Source: BQWY01 sp046351095 (GTDB taxonomy: Bacteria; Nitrospirota; Nitrospiria; Nitrospirales; Nitrospiraceae). From it: DNA of 64,000 bases. Positions within the stretch are counted from its first letter, which is position 1. Each line of letters begins with the position of its first letter. Of the stretch, positions 46,890 to 55,472 are shown one piece after another. A program made the translations under genes and the position numbers. A model generated the notes under the pieces. It was not told the DNA's origin. It worked only from the letters and a program-made list of their open reading frames with translations, and did no database searches. The stretch lies in assembly GCA_046351095.1 (NCBI GenBank), contig JAXLZC010000001.1, positions 1,054,001 through 1,118,000 on the forward strand. The letters are read 5' to 3'.

Positions 46890-47750
46890 ATGCGCTCACT
46901 CCACCTCGTTCGCGAAACCATTGCCCCACTCGCCGTAACAACGGCGCGCACACTGACTCGTAAGCCCGTCGGCCTTTGTCACGTGCTGGTCGGGCTCGCG
47001 CTCACCGGGTGCTTAGGCCTTCCCGTACAGACGGTCACGCCCAATCCGTCGAATCCGCTCCGCCAGATCGCCGTACTCCAGCTCGTCAACAACACCAACG
47101 ACGTCGACGCGCCAGGCTACGTGAGAAAATACATTTCCGACGCCATGGTGCAGCACGCCTATGTCGTGAAGCCGCTCCCTGACACCGACCTCATGCTGAA
47201 AGATCAGATGGGCATCAGCTTGGGGAAGCAGTTCGATATGGTGACGGCGCAGCAATTGGGCGAAACGCTCGGGGTGGACGGCGTGCTGTACGGCTCGCTG
47301 GAAGATTTCAGTCACAGCCTGACGGAGAAACGTATCCGTCTCCGCGCAAAACTCGTGAACTGCAAAACCGGCGAGACCGTCTGGTCCAACGGACTGGGGA
47401 TCATCAAGTCCTCGGGCGGCGTTGGAGGGCGAGCCTTGGGCGCCATGTTCGACGACAGCTCGCAAGAACTGCCTCCGTTGTTCGGCACTCCCATTCAAGC
47501 GGGCTGGATCGAGCGCCACGATCGGAGCACCTCGAACGACCTTATCGGAGGCATGGCCGTCGGATTGACTGAGAAACTTGTCATGGGCGCGTTTAGCGTG
47601 CCGCTATACGTCGAAACCAACGAAGCCATCGGCGGGCTGCTCCGAAGCATTCCCGCAGGGCCTGGACAAGCTCCCGTCGTGGTCGACCCAAACGACACCA
47701 GCAACCTGAGCGTCCCCGCGCCAGGCATCACGGTGGTCACACCGAAGTAA
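46890..47750 (+). CDS. GNA1162/DUF799-like lipoprotein
   Basis: 286 residues. A long N-region leads to the lipobox ALTGC (Cys41). The mature part resembles the GNA1162 (DUF799) family, a periplasmic-side lipoprotein with a TolB-N-like fold: RQIAVLQLVNNTNDVDAPGYVRK, MLKDQMGISLGKQFDMVTAQQLGETLGVDGVLYGSLEDF, and KLVNCKTGETVW. Family members sit in envelope transport complexes in other genera, but partner genes are not adjacent here. An AGGAAG lies about 12 bases before the ATG. Confidence 0.72.
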   Translation: MRSLHLVRETIAPLAVTTARTLTRKPVGLCHVLVGLALTGCLGLPVQTVTPNPSNPLRQIAVLQLVNNTNDVDAPGYVRKYISDAMVQHAYVVKPLPDTDLMLKDQMGISLGKQFDMVTAQQLGETLGVDGVLYGSLEDFSHSLTEKRIRLRAKLVNCKTGETVWSNGLGIIKSSGGVGGRALGAMFDDSSQELPPLFGTPIQAGWIERHDRSTSNDLIGGMAVGLTEKLVMGAFSVPLYVETNEAIGGLLRSIPAGPGQAPVVVDPNDTSNLSVPAPGITVVTPK

Positions 47751-47838
47751 CACCTCATATCATCATCAACGTTGCAACGAGGAGGCGGGCCCGCCGCTTC
47801 CCCGTCAGTCGCCCAGTGCGTGCTAGACTTTCACAAGG

Positions 47839-48666
47839 ATGCCCGCCTTTCCTGCCAGACTCCATGTCCTGCTCGCTCGGGACGCCCCCTTTGGCGTCGT
47901 GATCCGACGAGGCCCATCGCGACACGTCTGTACGCTCTTGTGGGACCGGCGAACCGACCGTTTCACTCTCGGACAGTGGTTCAAAGGGCGGATCTACGAA
48001 CGGCGCTGCGACCTCTCACCAGACGGCACGCATCTGCTCTATTTCGCGCTGGACGGCAAATGGCAGGAACTGTCACAGGGGTCCTGGTCGGCCATCTCGC
48101 GCGCACCGTACTTAAAAGCCTTAGCCTTTTTCCCTAAAGGCGACTGCTGGCAAGGCGGCGGTCTGTTTCTCGACAACTCACACTATTGGCTGAACGGATA
48201 CGGCTGCCACTGGGAAGGACGCAACTCGACACACCTCCAACACGACGACGCCTATCAACCCATCGGCGGTCGAGGTGGAGAATGTCTCGGTGTGTATTAC
48301 CCTCGCCTGCTGCGAGACGGTTGGACGTTACGTGAACAGCTCTCGGCCGGCGTCACGGATCAATGCGAGGTGTTCGAAAAGCCGTTTGCAAACGGGTGGG
48401 TGTTACGAAAATACGCCCATGCGCAAGTTGGCAGTCCGGCTGGGAAGGGCTGCTACTGGGACGAACATGAGTTAGTGCATTCGCAACGCAACCGCAGCCT
48501 CCCACAGCCGCAATGGGAATGGGCCGACGTGGACGGCACCAGGCTCGTATGGGCGGAAGCTGGAAGCCTGTGGACCGGCACGCTAACTGATGACGGCATT
48601 ACCGCACTACAGCAACTGCATGACTTCAATCCGCTGACCTTCGAACGCCGCACCGCCCCCTATTGA
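47839..48666 (+). CDS. Conserved-looking hypothetical protein
   Basis: 275 residues, no recognised family. No signal peptide. The sequence is rich in Trp and aromatic residues in a repeated beta pattern (HLLYFALDGKWQELSQGSWSAISRAPYLKALAFFPKGDCWQGGG, WEWADVDGTRLVWAEAGSLWTG), suggesting a beta-propeller-like or beta-sandwich fold. AAGG immediately precedes the ATG, and a TAGACT hexamer lies ten bases before it. Confidence 0.7.
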   Translation: MPAFPARLHVLLARDAPFGVVIRRGPSRHVCTLLWDRRTDRFTLGQWFKGRIYERRCDLSPDGTHLLYFALDGKWQELSQGSWSAISRAPYLKALAFFPKGDCWQGGGLFLDNSHYWLNGYGCHWEGRNSTHLQHDDAYQPIGGRGGECLGVYYPRLLRDGWTLREQLSAGVTDQCEVFEKPFANGWVLRKYAHAQVGSPAGKGCYWDEHELVHSQRNRSLPQPQWEWADVDGTRLVWAEAGSLWTGTLTDDGITALQQLHDFNPLTFERRTAPY

Positions 48667-48773
48667 TCGGCAATTTTCGACGACCCGCAGCCACTAATCT
48701 CAGTGCCTCTTTACGACTGCTCCGAGCTGCACGCCCCTGCGATCGAGATGAGCCGTAATAGAAGTGAGGGTCG

Positions 48774-48977
48774 TTAGGAGGAATGGCGCCGCTGCCATGC
48801 CTGCTCCTTTGCATGCCGGATCTCGCGCATGACGACGACCATCGGATCCTCAGCCGGATGCGTCTGCGCGACAACCGCCTCGCGCAAAAGGAGCGCTGCC
48901 GTCGTCAGCTCAATGGCTCGCTGAAGATTCATTGCGATCCGCTGCTGCTCCGCCTGTTCCCTCTCCTGCATGGACAT
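48774..48977 (-). CDS. Small hypothetical protein
   Basis: About 67 residues from the ATG at 48977 (MSMQEREQAEQQRIAMNLQ), with AGGA 11 bases upstream. It is helical and charged, with no signal peptide. An in-frame start at 49040 would add a short hydrophobic stretch. Family not recognised and evidence for translation is moderate. Confidence 0.45.
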   Translation of the reverse strand: MSMQEREQAEQQRIAMNLQRAIELTTAALLLREAVVAQTHPAEDPMVVVMREIRHAKEQAWQRRHSS

Positions 48978-49155
48978 AGTGTACAAAATCCTCGTCGCAC
49001 TCGCACGAAGTTCAGCGTTGATTGGAATCACGAGGAGCACAGAGAATATTGCCGGCTGTGGAGCTGACTAGTTTGAATAGCAATTGCCGCGAACTTGCGG
49101 TGTCTTCCGGCCTCATGTATACGATGACCTGAAGAAGGTGCTGCGCCGACGAACG

Positions 49156-50376
49156 CTAGCTGGCGAGAGATGCGGCGGATGTTTCGGATTGAGCGTCGGG
49201 ATCGGCGGCTTCGGGCTGTTCCTCTGCGAGTGATGACGAGAGCTGCGCATGGACGTGGCCGTTGCTGTGCTCGTTTCCGTTGGTGTGTGTGGTCTGGTCG
49301 ACTTCGGTCTGCACATCTACCGCGTCTACCTGATCGGCGACATCAGCATCTGCGGTGAGAGACGACACAGCCTGTTCAGGATCAGCAATGAGTGTGACCG
49401 TACTGTCCTCGGTGGGGAGGTCTAACTCTGGAGACGTTTCGGCGACAGGCGACTCCGACTGCTCGACAGCTTCGGCAAGCCCGGCGCCTTCAGCGTCGGT
49501 GTTGCCGACAGTCATTTCTTCCAACAGCGACGACTGATCGCCTTCGCCCAGCTCCTTAAATTCGCGGAGCGGCGGCAGCTCGGACAAATCCCGCAAGCCG
49601 AAGTGTTCGAGGAATTGTTTCGTCGTCCCGTACATGATGGGCCGACCGGGCTCGTCTTTGCGTCCGACCATGCGCACGAGCTTGCGCTCGAGCAACGTCC
49701 GGATCACACCGGAAGTTTCGACACCGCGGATCTTTTCCAATTCGCCGCGGACGACCGGCTGCCGATACGCAATAATGGCGAGGGCTTCGATCGCGGAACG
49801 CGAAAGTTTCGCGGCGCTCTTCTGCTTATCCAAGCGGCGCAGCCACCCGGCGTATTGCGGCCTTGTCACAAGTCGATACCCACCGGCGACCTGCACGATC
49901 TGCAACCCACTGGAGCGGCGATCGAGCTCGTGCGCCATGATGGCTAGAGCCTCGCGCACCTGCGCTTTTGTGACACTGCCGATCACCGACACGCAGCGCT
50001 CGACGGTCAGAGGCTCGGGGCAGACATAGAGGAGCGCTTCTAAAATCGGCGTGATCTCGACGGCATCGTCCGGCGCGGCCTCACCGGCATCCGACTCGGC
50101 AACTTCTGGGTCGGCGTCGGCTTCGGCGTGGCTCTCGGCCAGAGCCACCGCATCGCCTGCTGGTTCCGCATCGGCATCGGCAGAGATCGTCTCAGACTCA
50201 ACCGCCGCTTCAGTTTGATCGACGTCCTCGACCGTCAGCGACTCTTCCACGACCGCCGCACGGGCTGCCGCATCAGCCTTCGCTTCCGTCGACTCGTCGA
50301 GCACGGCCATGGCTTCATCGGCCAACGCCTCGACCGCTGCATCGACGCCCTCGTCCCCTACGGTCGGCTTCTGCAT
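49156..50376 (-). CDS. scpB: Segregation and condensation protein B with long acidic extensions
   Basis: 406 residues, about twice the usual ScpB length. The ScpB core (two winged helices) spans about residues 108-275: ITPILEALLYVCPEPLTVERCVSVI, YRLVTRPQYAGWLRRL, LSRSAIEALAIIAYRQPVVRGELEKIRGVETSGVIRTL, and MYGTTKQFLEHFGLRDLSELPPL. It is flanked by Ala/Asp/Glu-rich segments at both ends. ScpB joins ScpA and Smc in the chromosome condensation complex. The ATG at 50376 has GGAGG upstream and overlaps the scpA stop codon (TGATG). Confidence 0.93.
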   Translation of the reverse strand: MQKPTVGDEGVDAAVEALADEAMAVLDESTEAKADAAARAAVVEESLTVEDVDQTEAAVESETISADADAEPAGDAVALAESHAEADADPEVAESDAGEAAPDDAVEITPILEALLYVCPEPLTVERCVSVIGSVTKAQVREALAIMAHELDRRSSGLQIVQVAGGYRLVTRPQYAGWLRRLDKQKSAAKLSRSAIEALAIIAYRQPVVRGELEKIRGVETSGVIRTLLERKLVRMVGRKDEPGRPIMYGTTKQFLEHFGLRDLSELPPLREFKELGEGDQSSLLEEMTVGNTDAEGAGLAEAVEQSESPVAETSPELDLPTEDSTVTLIADPEQAVSSLTADADVADQVDAVDVQTEVDQTTHTNGNEHSNGHVHAQLSSSLAEEQPEAADPDAQSETSAASLAS

Positions 50377-51206
50377 CAACTTTCCTCCGCAATCAACTCG
50401 TCGTCGCCCACCGCCGTAAATGTGCGGGACACCAAAATCGTCCCGAACGTTTCGGCTTGATACACCCGCACGGTCCGCAACCGGATCAATTCCAACAAGG
50501 CAAGGAACGTGACGATCACAGTGAGCCGCGTGACCGCGCCCGTGAAGAGTTCGGTGAACGTCGCCGACTCGGTACTCTCCAGATGATTCAGGATCGAGGT
50601 CATCTGATTACGCACGGTCAGATGGTCGGGAATAATTTCCATCAACGGGCTGGACGGCGTGCGCGCGATGATGGACTGCAACGCCTCGACGAGATCGAAC
50701 AGCGTGAGATCGTCCGCCCCGAGCGACTCCGGCTCCACGGTCGGCAGCGGCTCAGGCTCGCGTCGATACACATCGCGCCAGACACGACTGCGATCGTCCA
50801 GCTCACGGGCCGCTTCTTTGAATTGTTTATATTCGAGCAGGCGACGGACCAATTCTTCGCGCGGGTCCGGCCCATCTTCTTCATCGGGCGGACGCTGTTC
50901 GGCGGGCAACAACAGGCGCGACTTGATGTGCAACAAGGTCGCCGCCATGACGAGGAATTCGCCCGCCACGAGCAAATTCAACGAGCGCATCTGTTCGAGA
51001 TAGTCGATGTACTGCTGCGTGATCAGCGCGATGGGAATGTCGTAAATATTGATCCGGTTTTCTTTGATCAGGTGGAGCAGCAGGTCGAGCGGCCCTTCGA
51101 ACGTGTCGAGCCGGACGTGATATGGGAGTTCGACCTGTTCCACAGTCTGCGCGGGAGCTCCTTCGACCGGTCGCCTGGTGGATCGCGCGGGTGCGTGGCG
51201 CGCCAA
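50376..51206 (-). CDS. scpA: Segregation and condensation protein A
   Basis: Kleisin subunit of the Smc-ScpAB complex. N-terminal kleisin domain (VRLDTFEGPLDLLLHLIKENRINIYDIPIALITQQYIDYLEQM, ... GEFLVMAATLLHIKSRLLLP) and the C-terminal winged helix (VTRLTVIVTFLALLELIRLRTVRVYQAETFG). 276 residues from the TTG at 51206; a GTG at 51143 that would begin at the conserved VELPYHV is an alternative. It is translationally coupled to scpB. Confidence 0.94.
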   Translation of the reverse strand: MARHAPARSTRRPVEGAPAQTVEQVELPYHVRLDTFEGPLDLLLHLIKENRINIYDIPIALITQQYIDYLEQMRSLNLLVAGEFLVMAATLLHIKSRLLLPAEQRPPDEEDGPDPREELVRRLLEYKQFKEAARELDDRSRVWRDVYRREPEPLPTVEPESLGADDLTLFDLVEALQSIIARTPSSPLMEIIPDHLTVRNQMTSILNHLESTESATFTELFTGAVTRLTVIVTFLALLELIRLRTVRVYQAETFGTILVSRTFTAVGDDELIAEES

Positions 51207-51307
51207 CGTTGACGGCCCTTATACCAGCTTATTGGGGGTCCAGCAAGGGCGGAGACTACATATAGTGTGGCAAAGGTCCCGATCCGAATAGATCCATGCG
51301 GGTCTGT

Positions 51308-52411
51308 TTACCGGCGGAGGACCAGCCAGAAGAGTGCAAGCGCGAGACCCAGCGTACCAAGCAGGATTACGTACTGCAGCAGGTCCGGGCCGTCGCCTGC
51401 TGCGGTGGGCAATCGACGCTCTCCCTGGAATGTCACCGTGGTCCATTGCGGCAACACCTGAAACCAGGCCTGGTCGAATGCGGCGAGCGCGGCGAAATGT
51501 GCCTTCCCAAATTCTGCTGGACCGTCAAACCGCGCCTCGTCGAAACGCGCCGCACCGGTAAATTGCGCAAACGGGAAAAAGACCTCGTGCAGAAAATGCG
51601 CGCCGGAAAACGTCACGGTCGAGCCGAATCGACTGCCGGAAAATCCGGTTCCTTGCGCAAAGACGGTCTTGGCGAAAGACACAGGCTGATCGAACGCTAC
51701 TTCCAGGAACTCGGCCAGGCCGTTGAATTGCGCACCGTCGAATGTCACCGGACCGAAGAAACGCGACTGGTGAAAACGCGTATGCGGCCCGAAGTGGGTC
51801 TTGCGCGCGACGGCCTCGCCGACGACTTGCGCACGTACGGCCAAAGCTTCACGATGAAACCGGGCGCCGCTCCAATCGAATCCTGCGGCAAACACTGTCC
51901 GCGACCAATCTTGCAGATCGCCGAACTCAGTATCGACAAGGCGATGCGGCCCCAGCACGACGAGGCTGCCCTGCGCCAGCCTGCTTGCGATGCGCCCTGA
52001 GACACGCGACCGTTGAATGGAAAATGGCCCGCGAATAACGCGCGTCTCGTTGCCGCCAAGATCCTTGATCGCATGCGTGACCGACTCGCTCACTCCCGAG
52101 AGTCGATCGACCGGGACCGTCGGCAACTCGTCCAGCAACAGGTCGCCGGTAACAACCACGCCGGAGAGATCAATCCCCTTCCCAGATTTTAATGCCGCAA
52201 GAATCTCCGCGGCGGGAACGGCCTGCGTCTCGCGCTCGGCGTTTGTACAGCTATCAGGCAGATGGCGGAACAAGAGGTCGGCCGTCTTTCCTGCGGTGGG
52301 GGTCGACGTGTTGGGCGGTTGCTCAAGCGGTACACAGGCGGCCTGCACACTGAGCGGCAACAGACTCACGAGCAAGGAGAGACAGAGCGCGACACACAGT
52401 TGCGGTGGCAC
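51308..52411 (-). CDS. Pentapeptide-repeat membrane protein
   Basis: About 367 residues. From the GTG at 52411 the protein begins with a signal peptide (CVALCLSLLVSLLPLSVQA). An in-frame TTG at 52534 is an alternative start, and no ATG is available. The middle (about residues 150-320) is a pentapeptide-repeat solenoid with Phe at every fifth position: TFDGAQFNGLAEFLEVAF, GFSGSRFGSTVTFSGAHF, ARFDEARFDGPAEFGKAHF. The C-terminus is one membrane helix (LLQYVILLGTLGLALALFWLV). The solenoid should therefore be extracytoplasmic and anchored at its C-terminal end. Function unknown. Confidence 0.82.
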   Translation of the reverse strand: MPPQLCVALCLSLLVSLLPLSVQAACVPLEQPPNTSTPTAGKTADLLFRHLPDSCTNAERETQAVPAAEILAALKSGKGIDLSGVVVTGDLLLDELPTVPVDRLSGVSESVTHAIKDLGGNETRVIRGPFSIQRSRVSGRIASRLAQGSLVVLGPHRLVDTEFGDLQDWSRTVFAAGFDWSGARFHREALAVRAQVVGEAVARKTHFGPHTRFHQSRFFGPVTFDGAQFNGLAEFLEVAFDQPVSFAKTVFAQGTGFSGSRFGSTVTFSGAHFLHEVFFPFAQFTGAARFDEARFDGPAEFGKAHFAALAAFDQAWFQVLPQWTTVTFQGERRLPTAAGDGPDLLQYVILLGTLGLALALFWLVLRR

Positions 52412-52676
52412 AGGCCAGCCGCGATTCCATTGCGCGATGGAATCGAACGTCGGATAGCGATGACTGGTTCTAGAAGCGGGAGGCTCGCATCTCACGGGAT
52501 GACGCGCAAGAGGAGCAGAATGAGTGGAAGGCAAAATCGGCAGAGACTATGTCACTCTCGTCTAAAGCTGTCGTCAAACGGATCGCCTGCGGCATGTCCG
52601 AAGGCGTTACTCTGCGTTGTATTGAATTGAGGTCCCGCGCGCCGCACTACGCCGAGACTCAACCGACGCGCTCGCC

Positions 52677-53282
52677 CTACCGCTCGTCGTAGTCGTCGCG
52701 CGAGTTATCGAGCAAGTCGTCGTCTTTATCGAGATACCCGACGTCGCCGTCTTCCTCATCGAGCGGAAGCTCTTCGTCGCCCATCTCCTCGTCCATCTCG
52801 TCGTCGAGATCGACGTCGTCGCCCATCTCGTCATCCAATTCGTCGACGTCCGGCTCGCCGCCGATCGGAGCCTTCTCCGCAGATTTCCCCTTGCCCTTGC
52901 TCTCGGTGGCACCTTTCGGCGCAGCCTTGGCGGACGATTTGGCAGCGCTCGCGGGACGCGACTCGGGGGCGTCGTCCAGATCATCCACAAACTTCGCCGC
53001 AGGTTTCGCAGCAGCCGGTTTCGGCGTCGATTGCGCACGCGTCGCAGGCTTCGCGCTCGATTTGGCCGGAGCCTTGGGAGCGGGTTTCGCGGGGCGCGCC
53101 GCCTTCCCGGCTTTGCTTGCCGCGACTTTGGACTTGGCGGCACCGGCAGATTTGGCCGACGTGTTCTTTTTGGAGGATGATGCTTTGGACGGACTGGCTT
53201 TGGTGCTGCCTGATTTAGCCGACGTCTTTGCCGACTTGCCGGCCTTCTTCACGGGCTTCACCTGCTTCTTCGTCTTCGCCAT
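52677..53282 (-). CDS. Low-complexity Lys/Ala-rich protein with acidic C-terminal tail
   Basis: 201 residues. Residues 1-95 are Lys/Ala/Ser/Pro-rich and resemble histone H1-like bacterial proteins (KKAGKSAKTSAKSG, SKAGKAARPAKPAPKAPAK). Residues 135-201 are strongly acidic (DELDDEMGDDVDLDDEMDEE). The start at 53282 has an AAGGAGGAG ribosome site. A DNA- or polyphosphate-binding role for the basic half is possible but not shown. Confidence 0.75.
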   Translation of the reverse strand: MAKTKKQVKPVKKAGKSAKTSAKSGSTKASPSKASSSKKNTSAKSAGAAKSKVAASKAGKAARPAKPAPKAPAKSSAKPATRAQSTPKPAAAKPAAKFVDDLDDAPESRPASAAKSSAKAAPKGATESKGKGKSAEKAPIGGEPDVDELDDEMGDDVDLDDEMDEEMGDEELPLDEEDGDVGYLDKDDDLLDNSRDDYDER

Positions 53283-53525
53283 CGCCTCATCTCCTCCTTC
53301 CAGATCTGCGGGGTGCGATGCGGCACCACTTAGCATAGACCCGCGGAGCGATGCAACCCATGTGCGCGACTATTTGGGTAATTACCGATACGGCGAGATG
53401 GCGCGGGGCGCGAGCCTGCCGGAAGAGGAGATCAAGACGAAGAGACCGACGAAGGCGGGCGCCTCACGATACGCGTCCACGGCGACCATCCTGCAGGACG
53501 GTCGCCGTCCACACACAGACCACGC

Positions 53526-54758
53526 TTACGGCAACACCGCGGCGAGGAACCGTTCGACGGCGTAGAGCGACGCTTGCCCGCACGGGCCGCTGATGTTGCT
53601 GTCACAGGCGTGGGTCGCCCACGGCAATTGCAGATTGAGGACCGCCCGTTGATACGACCGCAGCCCCTGCGCCAGCCGCTCACTGTGATAGGCCGGGACG
53701 ATGGGATCACGCGCGCCATGAATCAACAAGGTCGGCGTAGCACCACCGGCATAGGACATCGGCGACGCCGCCTTGTACAAGGCGGCACCAGGGCCGGCCG
53801 CGCTGGTGCCGAGGAACGTCTGCATCCAGCCTGTGCTATCCGCCACCGCATTGGGGCTTGGCGCCTGCGCCCAGGCGTTGAGGTCCGTCGGGGGATACAG
53901 CGCGACAACTCCACGCACGGCCGCATCGCCGGACGCATAAGCCGTCATCAGCGCGAGGTGCGCGCCACCGGCTCGGCCCATGACCACCACCTGCGCGCCA
54001 TCTTCGGGCCCACCGACACGTTTGGCTTCGGCCAAGGCTGCTAAGGCATCATCCAACGCAGCCGGGTACGGCGCGTCCGTGGCCAAACGGTAGTCGGCGG
54101 AGACGACGGCGTAACCGCGTGCCGCGAGATACTGGTTAAACCGGACGGCTTCGTACCGCGATCCGGCCTGCCACGTCGAGCCGGTGATACCGCCATGGAA
54201 CACGAGCACAACCGGCGGGCGGGTCTGTCCGGCAGGTGCAGCCGCCTGCGCCGCCGGCATGTAGATGTCCATCTCGATCTCACGCTCGCCACGCTTCACA
54301 TACATACGCGAACTCGAATCGACATTCGGAATCGGCACGCCTTTAAACAGTTGCTCCAAGACCAATGGCGACGGCCGCGCAATCCGTGCCGCCACACTGC
54401 CCGCGCTCGACGTGGGTGCGAGTCCCTCCCCGGCGACAAGGCTCCCGGCCGGACGTCCGGCGTGCCCCATAGCGGCAACGAAGGTTTCGACCTCACGTTG
54501 GACTTGTGGGGCAAAGCTGCGCGCTTTCAGCGCGGGCATCAACACCAACCCGGCGGCGACGACCGCGAGGGCCGCGGCCGTTTTGCCCGCGCCCGTCTTC
54601 TGCCAGCCTGGCCACCAGATGAGGAGGATCGGGATCAGCAGCCAATGTCCCCACTCCGTGACGCCAAGCGACACGTACCAGAGCGCGTGATTGGGCGGCG
54701 TCATCTGACCCAAGACACCGAGCGCAATCAGTATGAGGCTCCACAGGAGTCGTCCCAT
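53526..54758 (-). CDS. Alpha/beta hydrolase-fold protein with Ala in place of the nucleophile
   Basis: 410 residues. Two or three N-terminal membrane helices (about residues 1-80) precede an esterase/lipase-like domain: HGG oxyanion motif in VFHGGITGSTW, SADYRLA, the nucleophile elbow MGRAGGAHLAL, HGARDPIVP (Asp), and WATHACD (His). The elbow reads G-R-A-G-G where G-x-S-x-G is expected, so residue 263 is Ala (GCC). The Asp and His of the triad are kept. It is therefore probably not an esterase of the normal kind, unless the base call is wrong. Confidence 0.85.
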   Translation of the reverse strand: MGRLLWSLILIALGVLGQMTPPNHALWYVSLGVTEWGHWLLIPILLIWWPGWQKTGAGKTAAALAVVAAGLVLMPALKARSFAPQVQREVETFVAAMGHAGRPAGSLVAGEGLAPTSSAGSVAARIARPSPLVLEQLFKGVPIPNVDSSSRMYVKRGEREIEMDIYMPAAQAAAPAGQTRPPVVLVFHGGITGSTWQAGSRYEAVRFNQYLAARGYAVVSADYRLATDAPYPAALDDALAALAEAKRVGGPEDGAQVVVMGRAGGAHLALMTAYASGDAAVRGVVALYPPTDLNAWAQAPSPNAVADSTGWMQTFLGTSAAGPGAALYKAASPMSYAGGATPTLLIHGARDPIVPAYHSERLAQGLRSYQRAVLNLQLPWATHACDSNISGPCGQASLYAVERFLAAVLP

Positions 54759-54942
54759 CGGTGTACCCCTTCAATTGAGGTGCAGCGTCTGATCTATGCG
54801 ATCCGCGTGCACCGTATGCCTACGGTGCATTCCAGCTCACGGCCCAGCGCGCGACACAACGAGACCGGGTGAATCCTTTTGACCAGATCCTGCTCTAAAC
54901 ATGGTAGGATACCATTGGGGTTCGGGAAGCCAAGGAATTTCG

Positions 54943-55326
54943 ATGAAATCTACGTGGTTCTTCAGAGGACTGACGTTTGGAGCACTGCTCCTCGGCGGGG
55001 TCTGGCCGTCGGTGGCCGGTGGGCCGACGATGCATATCACGATCGAGAGCGGATCGCCCTATTATTTGCCCGTCACGGCAACCGTCGTGGCCGGGACGCC
55101 GGTGCGCTGGGAAAACCCGACGCCCTCGCCCCACACCGTGACGCATGTCGGCTGCGTGGAAGGCAACGGCCCCTGTTGGTTCGACAGCGGACCGATCGGG
55201 TCCGATGGCTCATTCACCGTCCCGACCTTGCCGCCCGGACGTTATCCGTACTACTGCCAACTCCACCCCATCATGAGCGGCACGCTTATCGTGACCGACC
55301 CAATGGGCGGCACCTCCGCACTGTAA
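54943..55326 (+). CDS. Secreted cupredoxin (plastocyanin-like blue copper protein)
   Basis: 127 residues. Signal peptide (FRGLTFGALLLGGVWPSVA). Type 1 copper ligands are His64 (SPHTV), Cys105, His108 and Met111 in YYCQLHPIM, with the Met two residues after P-I instead of four. It begins the fold with HITIESGSPYYLP. Two further Cys (VGCVEGNGPC) may form a disulfide. Likely an electron carrier or copper-binding protein in the periplasm. An AAGGA lies upstream of the ATG at 54943, which is preferred over the ATG at 54901. Confidence 0.85.
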   Translation: MKSTWFFRGLTFGALLLGGVWPSVAGGPTMHITIESGSPYYLPVTATVVAGTPVRWENPTPSPHTVTHVGCVEGNGPCWFDSGPIGSDGSFTVPTLPPGRYPYYCQLHPIMSGTLIVTDPMGGTSAL

Positions 55327-55472
55327 CGCGACAGGCTGCCCACACTCCCTTGGCCAGATCGTCCTGAGATAGATCGTCGCGTCATCCGCACACGGCGCGC
55401 TGTGCCTTGCGCCTCGAAAAGGCGTTCGTGTAGGCTGCGGCCCTCTGACGAACGATCTGCCGAAGGACGCCC

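Noticed and set aside
46685..46963. Plus-strand frame starting RRYWLQRHRGLSLAIGTALAVLLM
   Set aside because: The start looks like a membrane helix, but the rest is Arg/Pro-rich and overlaps the lipoprotein gene out of frame; no good ribosome site.
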